Assembly (NCBI GenBank): GCA_026708015.1
Contig: JAPOVT010000056.1
Span: 100,134-164,133, forward strand
DNA from: a bacterium
GTDB lineage: Bacteria > Actinomycetota > Acidimicrobiia > Acidimicrobiales > Bin134
Length of the DNA stretch: 64,000 nt
Direction of reading: 5' to 3'
Shown here: positions 59,692 through 64,000 of the stretch, piece after piece
Position numbering within the stretch: position 1 is the stretch's first letter
Layout of the letters: every line of letters begins with the position of its first letter
Notes under the pieces: model-generated
Told to the model about the DNA's origin: nothing
The model's database searches: none
What the model saw: only the letters and a program-made list of their open reading frames with translations
Program-made: the position numbers and the translations under genes

Positions 59692-60321
59692 ATGGAGAAC
59701 AGGGAGTCGTTGGAGGGAAGGCTGGAGCGGCTGGAGTCCATCGAGGAGATCCGGGGTCTGGCCGCCCGCTACTGCCTGGCATTGGATATGCGGGCCACCG
59801 ATGCCTGGGTCAGCCTGTTTCCCGCTGATGTGCAGGTGGGCCGGGGGTGTTCCGGGCGGGCAGCGCTGGCCGAGTGGTTCCGCGAGACGATGGGCAGCCA
59901 GTTCACCGGCACGGCCCATGTGACCGGCAACCACATCGTAGAGTTCGACGGACCGGACCGGGCCAGAGGGGTGGTGTACTCCCGCAACGAGCACGAGACC
60001 GGCGACGAGTGGGTGATCATGACAATGATGTATTGGGACGATTACGAGCGCATCGACGGCCGGTGGTACTTCCGGCGGCGGCTGCCCTTGTACTGGTACG
60101 CCACCGACTTGAACGCCCCGCCGGTCGGGGAGAACAAGATGCGCTGGCCCGACGAGGAGCCCTATGAGGGGGCGTGGCACGAGTTTTGGCCCACCTACCA
60201 GGAGTTCTGGGAGACCCGCTTGGACGGGCCCGCCGATGTGGCCGAGCCGGCGCCGGTGGGGGAGTTCTTGACCTGGCTGCGCGAAGGCGCAGAGGGGCTG
60301 CCCAGCGTGCGGGTGCGTTGA
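59692..60321 (+). CDS. SnoaL/NTF2-like protein, intact copy
   Basis: 209 residues. ESIEEIRGLAARYCLALDM, GRAALAEWFRETMG, MMYWDDYERIDGRWYFRRR and LPLYWYATDL define a SnoaL_4-type NTF2 fold of unknown activity. Its 3' half (from 60021) is repeated at 63651-63938, where it is frameshifted. One base separates its stop from the start of an alcohol dehydrogenase remnant, so the ancestral locus was SnoaL-ADH. Confidence 0.8.
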   Translation: MENRESLEGRLERLESIEEIRGLAARYCLALDMRATDAWVSLFPADVQVGRGCSGRAALAEWFRETMGSQFTGTAHVTGNHIVEFDGPDRARGVVYSRNEHETGDEWVIMTMMYWDDYERIDGRWYFRRRLPLYWYATDLNAPPVGENKMRWPDEEPYEGAWHEFWPTYQEFWETRLDGPADVAEPAPVGEFLTWLREGAEGLPSVRVR

Positions 60322-60383
60322 CGTGCGGGCTGCCTTCCACGAATTGCAGGGCGGGCTAGAGGTACTGCGAGTGGGGGAACTGC
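60021..60383 (+). repeat. Left copy of a long direct repeat (SnoaL end plus ADH start)
   Basis: Matches 63651-64000 at roughly nine bases in ten by eye, apart from a 13-nt deletion in the right copy. The match stops abruptly upstream of 60021; its downstream limit cannot be seen because the window ends. Confidence 0.85.
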
Positions 60384-60490
60384 CCAATCCCGAACCGAGT
60401 CCTCACGATGTGTTGCTCGGCATCGTGTCGGTGTGCTCCGATTAGATCGTCACCACGACCCGCCGGTGCGATCCCGCGGACCTTCCAGTG
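60323..60490 (+). pseudogene. Alcohol dehydrogenase, truncated N-terminal remnant with amber stop
   Basis: GTG 60323 opens with RAAFHELQGGLEVLRVGELP, then PSPHDVLLGIVSVCSD, the N-terminus of a medium-chain zinc alcohol dehydrogenase. An in-frame TAG (60443-60445) follows, then IVTTTRRCDPADLPVV, which still looks like the next ADH strand, after which resemblance ends. The catalytic and NAD domains are missing. An intact start of the same gene is at 63940. Confidence 0.7.
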
Positions 60491-60694
60491 GTGCAGGCCG
60501 ACGCCGGGCAGGTCGCGCTTCTCATGGGTATTGTCTCGGCGTGTGCCGCGTGGATCACCGACGACTCGGCGGAGCGGGCCGATCCGGCGGGCGACGAGGC
60601 CCTAGTGGGCCGGGCGAGGGAGTTGGCGCACCGGCTGGCCGGGATCGTCGGAGCGGTAGTCTCGTTGAAGTCAACCCGAACTAGGAGCGCTTAG
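60488..60694 (+). CDS. Small hypothetical protein of 68 residues
   Basis: Not recognised. GTG start in the same frame as the ADH remnant; helix-rich, with ELAHRLAGIVGAVVS near the end. It may be a real small gene carried by the inserted segment or read-through of the breakpoint. Confidence 0.25.
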   Translation: MVQADAGQVALLMGIVSACAAWITDDSAERADPAGDEALVGRARELAHRLAGIVGAVVSLKSTRTRSA

Positions 60695-60716
60695 AAAGCG
60701 TATGGTGGTGGCTGGC

Positions 60717-60824
60717 ATGAGCAATCAAAGCCCCCACCACACCCTGCCGATCGTATCGCGGCCCAGCGGCTACCGGCTCGCCGGTGGTTCTGGGGTAATC
60801 ATCGTTGAGATAAGCGACAACTAG
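60717..60824 (+). CDS. Possible 35-residue peptide
   Basis: ATG 60717 to TAG 60822-60824, 10 nt before the next small gene. The sequence ends GGSGVIIVEISDN. No ribosome site is clear. Kept as a weak call because it precedes the two-helix protein closely. Confidence 0.2.
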   Translation: MSNQSPHHTLPIVSRPSGYRLAGGSGVIIVEISDN

Positions 60825-60834
60825 AGGTCACCAA

Positions 60835-61017
60835 ATGAGGCTCACTCGAAGGGCGAAGTGGTTGGTGTTGGCGCAGGCCGCCACGACAATCGGGCTGTAC
60901 TTCTTGCTGGTCTACGCGGTGCCACTTGACGGGATTTGGTGGTACGTCGTCTCGAGTGTTACTGCGGCCACAATCTCTACTGCGTTCTTCGCCCGCTGGG
61001 TGTTTCCCGAGAACTGA
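60835..61017 (+). CDS. 60-residue two-helix membrane protein
   Basis: AGAGG lies 8 nt before ATG 60835. Two hydrophobic helices (about 8-29 and 33-54). The sequence aligns with the first 58 residues of the 719-residue protein at 61364: both begin M-(R/K)-L-T-R, share an A-x-P-x-x-G-x-x-W turn between helices and end R-W-(V/F)-x-P. It is thus a free-standing paralogue of that N-terminal hairpin. Function unknown. Confidence 0.6.
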   Translation: MRLTRRAKWLVLAQAATTIGLYFLLVYAVPLDGIWWYVVSSVTAATISTAFFARWVFPEN

Positions 61018-61174
61018 CACCCTGAACCTACAAAGTCGCGCTGGGCGTGCGGGAATGGCTACCCCACCGGCGAAGTAACTCCGACCGTCTCCGGCGGCTC
61101 GAACCGGCAGGCGAAGTTTCTCGATTGGGACTGGCGGAAATTGCGCCCGCTCGGCGGCTCAACTAGGTTCCCGG

Positions 61175-61332
61175 CCACGAAACAGAAGCCCGTAGGGTTT
61201 CCCTGCGGTCAAATGCGCTGTGGGTCGGGTGTCTCCCCGCCTCCTGCCTTTTCCCCTCCGAAATGGATTGGGCCGGGGTGCGGGTTGGGTCTTGGCCCCC
61301 TTTGGATTTGGCCGCGGGCTTCTGTTTCGTGG
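61175..61332. repeat. 158-bp element with 18-bp perfect inverted repeats
   Basis: Left arm 61175-61192 (CCACGAAACAGAAGCCCG) and right arm 61315-61332 are exact reverse complements, 122 bp apart, within the 346-bp gap between the two-helix gene and the 719-residue gene. Inner parts are also partly complementary. It would sit in the mRNA leader of the large gene. No other feature was seen in this gap. Confidence 0.55.
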
Positions 61333-61363
61333 AAAACCCGACCTTCCGAAGGGGGCCACCAAA

Positions 61364-63523
61364 ATGAAGCTCACCCGATTGCTGAGAGTGTCTGCGAGCA
61401 TGGCCGCAGTCTGCCTTGGGCTGACGATGCTGTTGCGCTATGCCATGCCCTTCAAGGGCCATCACTGGGGTTTCGCCGCACTCGCGGTGGGCGCGGCGGT
61501 GTCGTATGCGCTTCTCGTCCGCTGGTTCATGCCCCCCGATGTGCTGGCCGAGGCCGAGCCATCTGAGCTTCGGCTACTAGCCAGGGTTCGGCGCTTCGGG
61601 GTGGCTGCTACTGCAATCGTGGCCGCGTGGGCGGTGGTCGTCTCTATGGTTTCGGTTGCCGATGCCCACGAGCCCGCGCCGACGGCCGTTAAGGTCAAGA
61701 CCGGTGAGGAGCGGGTGATTACCGGCTACAAGAATGGCAAGCAGACAGGTACCAAGCGGGTTCTGACCGGCTACACCACGGTTCCCGCCTTCAACTATGT
61801 GAATGTCCCCCAGTATGAGGATGTGGTCACCAAGAAGTTCACCGGAAACAAGAAGGTGCGGATTCCGCCCACCACCAAACTGGAGAGGATCGCGCCCTTC
61901 AGAAGAAAAAAGGAGGTTTTCAATTATGAGACACAGTGCATCTATTTGGGCTGCTTTCAGGTTAGGGTGAACCCGAAGTGGAAATGGGTTCCCGCCTACA
62001 ACTACAAGTCGGTTCCCGCCTACAACTATGTGAATGTCCCCCAGTATGAGGATGTGGTCACCAAGAAATTCATCGGTAATACAAAGACCAGGATTCCGCC
62101 CTATACCAAAAGCGAGCCGGTGTACGAGAACCAGCCGGTCTATGAGCGGGTGCCGGTCTACGACACAAAGGACAAGTACGAGACGCGCTACACCTGCCCC
62201 AGCGGCCACGAGCCCCAAAACGGCAAGTGCGTACACCCCAGAACAACCAAGCCCGATCCCACGCCTGATCCGACACCCGACCCCACGCCGACAGCGGTTA
62301 GTTGTTCGGCTGGGCACTACGCACCGCCTCTCCCCACTACGATCACGCGCCCCGGCACCAATGAAAGTGTGCGGATCGCGACAGAAGACCAGGTCAGACA
62401 AAACCCCCAGATGAAGCTTTACGCAGTCTACTGGGAGCAGGTTGAAGGCGCCCACGGTTGCTTCAGGCTGGTGTATCCGAAGACTGCCGAGGGCAACCCC
62501 ACGCCTGATCCGGTGCCCGACCCCACGCCGACAACCACGACGGTAGGCACCAAAACGACGTTCATGAAGTGTTTTGTCCAGCCCACGTCGGATTTGTTCT
62601 ACTCGCCGAGAAAGTCCGGGCTGTTCCTGAGCACGAAAGAGATCAATGATAGGTACGCCGGAGGTTTTTCTGGTGCAGGTTTCGTGCCCGTTGACTGGGA
62701 ACAGGTGAACAGCACCTGCTATCGGCCCTACTTCGACAACCAGAAAGGCGCGGGCTGGGATGCCGTGCGTGATGCAATCAAGACCGCAGTCTCCGAGCTG
62801 GCGACGGTCAGCAAGGCCGGGCTGAACCTGCTTTGCAGCGATCCGGTCTCATACATCGTTGGGTCAGCAGTTATTGGAAGTGCTAGCGGTGGGGCTGCTG
62901 CGGCGGCTGGGGCGAACATCGCGAGAGCGGCTGTCGCTAGCGGTGTCGCTGCGGGTGTCGCTGCGGGACTTGTCTATGGCACCTGCGTAGGGACCGCCGG
63001 ATGGCGCGCCGACGCCGATGATTCCGACGCCGACGCCGATTCCGATACTGGTTCGGGTTCTGGCGATTCCACCCCTTTACCGGCGCCGACGGCGCCGGCG
63101 GCGACGCCTGCGCCGACTCCCACCGCCACTCCGGCGCCGGCGGCGACGCCTGCGCCGACTCCCACCGCCACTCCGGCGCCGGCGGCGACGCCTGCGCCGA
63201 CTCCCACCGCCACTCCGGCGCCGGCGGCGACGCCTGCGCCGACTCCCACCGCCACTCCGGCGCCGGCGGCGACGCCTGCGCCGACTCCCACCGCCACTCC
63301 GGCGCCGACGGCGACGCCGGTTTCGACGCCTTCGCCTACCCCGCACCCTGTTTGCGGGGTTGTTCCTAGGAGCAGGGCGATTGATCGGCTGCCGAGCTTC
63401 GACGCGCGGTGCGGCCCGACGCCGCGGGCGGAGGCTGCGGACAGCAGCGAATGCACCGCTGTTGGGAGACAGTATGGCCGGATGATGTACGTATGCGTTC
63501 GCGGCTGGTGGGGCCGGAGGTAG
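61364..63523 (+). CDS. Large membrane-anchored repeat protein of unknown function
   Basis: 719 residues from ATG 61364 (GGGGG 9 nt upstream). Three N-terminal helices (about 10-30, 35-57, 80-103) end in VADAHEP. Two copies of a Tyr/Lys-rich repeat (NYVNVPQYEDVVTKKF, then GNxKxRIPPxTK) lie at about 145-170 and 222-250. Proline stalks of PDPTP type follow, a glycine/alanine-zipper hydrophobic segment (about 505-550), a DxDAD acidic run, five identical 14-residue Pro/Ala/Thr repeats, and a four-cysteine tail ending GWWGRR. Reads as a cell-surface or envelope-spanning protein; no family recognised. Confidence 0.65.
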   Translation: MKLTRLLRVSASMAAVCLGLTMLLRYAMPFKGHHWGFAALAVGAAVSYALLVRWFMPPDVLAEAEPSELRLLARVRRFGVAATAIVAAWAVVVSMVSVADAHEPAPTAVKVKTGEERVITGYKNGKQTGTKRVLTGYTTVPAFNYVNVPQYEDVVTKKFTGNKKVRIPPTTKLERIAPFRRKKEVFNYETQCIYLGCFQVRVNPKWKWVPAYNYKSVPAYNYVNVPQYEDVVTKKFIGNTKTRIPPYTKSEPVYENQPVYERVPVYDTKDKYETRYTCPSGHEPQNGKCVHPRTTKPDPTPDPTPDPTPTAVSCSAGHYAPPLPTTITRPGTNESVRIATEDQVRQNPQMKLYAVYWEQVEGAHGCFRLVYPKTAEGNPTPDPVPDPTPTTTTVGTKTTFMKCFVQPTSDLFYSPRKSGLFLSTKEINDRYAGGFSGAGFVPVDWEQVNSTCYRPYFDNQKGAGWDAVRDAIKTAVSELATVSKAGLNLLCSDPVSYIVGSAVIGSASGGAAAAAGANIARAAVASGVAAGVAAGLVYGTCVGTAGWRADADDSDADADSDTGSGSGDSTPLPAPTAPAATPAPTPTATPAPAATPAPTPTATPAPAATPAPTPTATPAPAATPAPTPTATPAPAATPAPTPTATPAPTATPVSTPSPTPHPVCGVVPRSRAIDRLPSFDARCGPTPRAEAADSSECTAVGRQYGRMMYVCVRGWWGRR
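63092..63301 (+). repeat. Five perfect 42-bp tandem repeats inside the large protein gene
   Basis: Unit of 42 bp encodes APAATPAPTPTATP; five copies show no base difference, then a degenerate sixth. A multiple of three, so copy number can change without frameshift. Confidence 0.9.
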
Positions 63524-63650
63524 CCGCCAGAACCCGCCCAGCGCGCCCAGGATCGCCCGTGTGCGCCTCTGGGCGTCGGGTGGTGTTCTCCTTAGGCCCC
63601 CTGAACCCGCCTATAGCCCGCTGTGAGCGGCTAGCGACAACGGCTACTAG

Positions 63651-63938
63651 GACAATGATGTACTGGGACGACTACGAGCGCATCGACGGCCGGTGGTACT
63701 TCCGGCGGCGGCTGCCCTTGTACTGGTACGCTTCTAATTTGAGTGCCCCGCCGATCGGGGAGAACAAGATGCGCTGGCCCTACGAGGGTCATGGCACGAG
63801 TTCTGGCCCACTTACCAGGAGTTTTGGGAGACCCGCTTGGACGAGTCCGCCGATGTGGCCGAGCCGGCGCCGGTGGGAGAGTTCTTGACCTGGCTGCGCG
63901 ACGGAGCAGAGGGACTTCCCAGCGTGCGGGTGCGCTGA
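63651..63938 (+). pseudogene. SnoaL/NTF2-like protein, truncated and frameshifted copy
   Basis: Corresponds to codons from about residue 111 of the intact gene onward. The 5' half is missing and a 13-nt deletion after RWP (near 63780-63792) breaks the frame; the 3' end and TGA stop are otherwise kept. It precedes the second ADH start exactly as in the left copy. Confidence 0.8.
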
Positions 63939-63939
63939 C

Positions 63940-64000
63940 GTGCGGGCCGCTTATCACGAGTCCCAGGGGGGCTTGGAGGTTCTGCGGGTGGGGGAGTTGC
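63940..64000 (+). CDS. Alcohol dehydrogenase, N-terminal fragment at window end
   Basis: GTG 63940 opens RAAYHESQGGLEVLRVGEL, matching the start of the ADH remnant at 60323. The remaining part is outside the window, so whether the gene is intact cannot be said. Confidence 0.6.
   Translation, partial: MRAAYHESQGGLEVLRVGEL

Larger units (their letters stand above)
63651..64000 (+). repeat. Right copy of the long direct repeat
   Basis: Matches 60021-60383; runs off the window end, so the full length is at least 350 bp. Confidence 0.85.

Noticed and set aside
60443..60445. In-frame TAG in the ADH remnant as a possible pyrrolysine codon
   Set aside because: The gene is truncated soon after and sits at a duplication boundary, so simple decay explains it.
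63092..63301. Regular 42-bp repeats that might be read as a CRISPR-like array
   Set aside because: The repeats are contiguous, without spacers, and lie in frame within a coding sequence. No CRISPR array or cas gene is visible in the window.

Overview
High-GC DNA from an actinobacterium, most likely class Acidimicrobiia (inference from gene content, not from a marker alignment). Evidence: the MurT/GatD lipid II amidation pair; a gcvH - GarA-like FHA - MerR - bifunctional nuclease - MerR block that matches the mycobacterial Rv1826-Rv1830 order; a compact scpA-scpB-rluB-aroH-tyrA-aroA-cmk-plsC run with 1-4 nt overlaps; and many genes whose start codon lies 6-7 nt after a TANNNT -10 box, i.e. leaderless mRNAs.

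Layout. 1-9.5 kb: accessory metabolism (LLM oxidoreductase fragment, metallo-hydrolase, fused electron transfer flavoprotein, duplicated cupin, SnoaL-like protein, acyl-CoA synthetase). 9.6-9.8 kb: a noncoding locus with promoter, 17-bp hairpin and a tRNA-Ala-like cloverleaf without an anticodon arm. 9.9-19.7 kb: amidohydrolase, crotonase and CoA-transferase genes, then nucleoside hydrolase-gatD-murT, epoxide hydrolase and trpS. 19.7-31 kb: the housekeeping run, ispH, a PDZ/radical-SAM DUF512 protein, der and a SpoIIE-type phosphatase. 31-39.6 kb: a sugar ABC transporter with SsuD-like, aldo/keto reductase and Gfo/Idh enzymes. 39.9-49.2 kb: tRNA-Pro, D-aminoacylase, DUF2079 protein, HIT, CDP-alcohol phosphatidyltransferase, and the gcvH-garA-ftsR-hpt-bfn-merR-gcvT block.

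49.2-57.8 kb is the most unusual part. Two tandem TlpA-like lipoproteins each carry an in-frame TGA exactly where the first cysteine of the CxxC motif should be, followed by nearly identical short hairpins; they read best as UxxC selenoproteins. They lie downstream of a branched-chain amino-acid-type binding lipoprotein. Divergent from it are two fused proteins, an MFS transporter joined to a LivF-type ATPase and a LivH-LivM-LivG triple fusion, which together hold all the cytoplasmic-side parts of a Liv transporter.

57.8-64 kb: aldo/keto reductase, alpha/beta hydrolase and a SnoaL-like gene, then an insertion-like segment (about 60.5-63.65 kb) with a 719-residue membrane-anchored repeat protein and a 60-residue paralogue of its N-terminus. 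The segment is flanked by about 350-bp direct repeats of the SnoaL/alcohol dehydrogenase junction; one copy of each split gene is broken.
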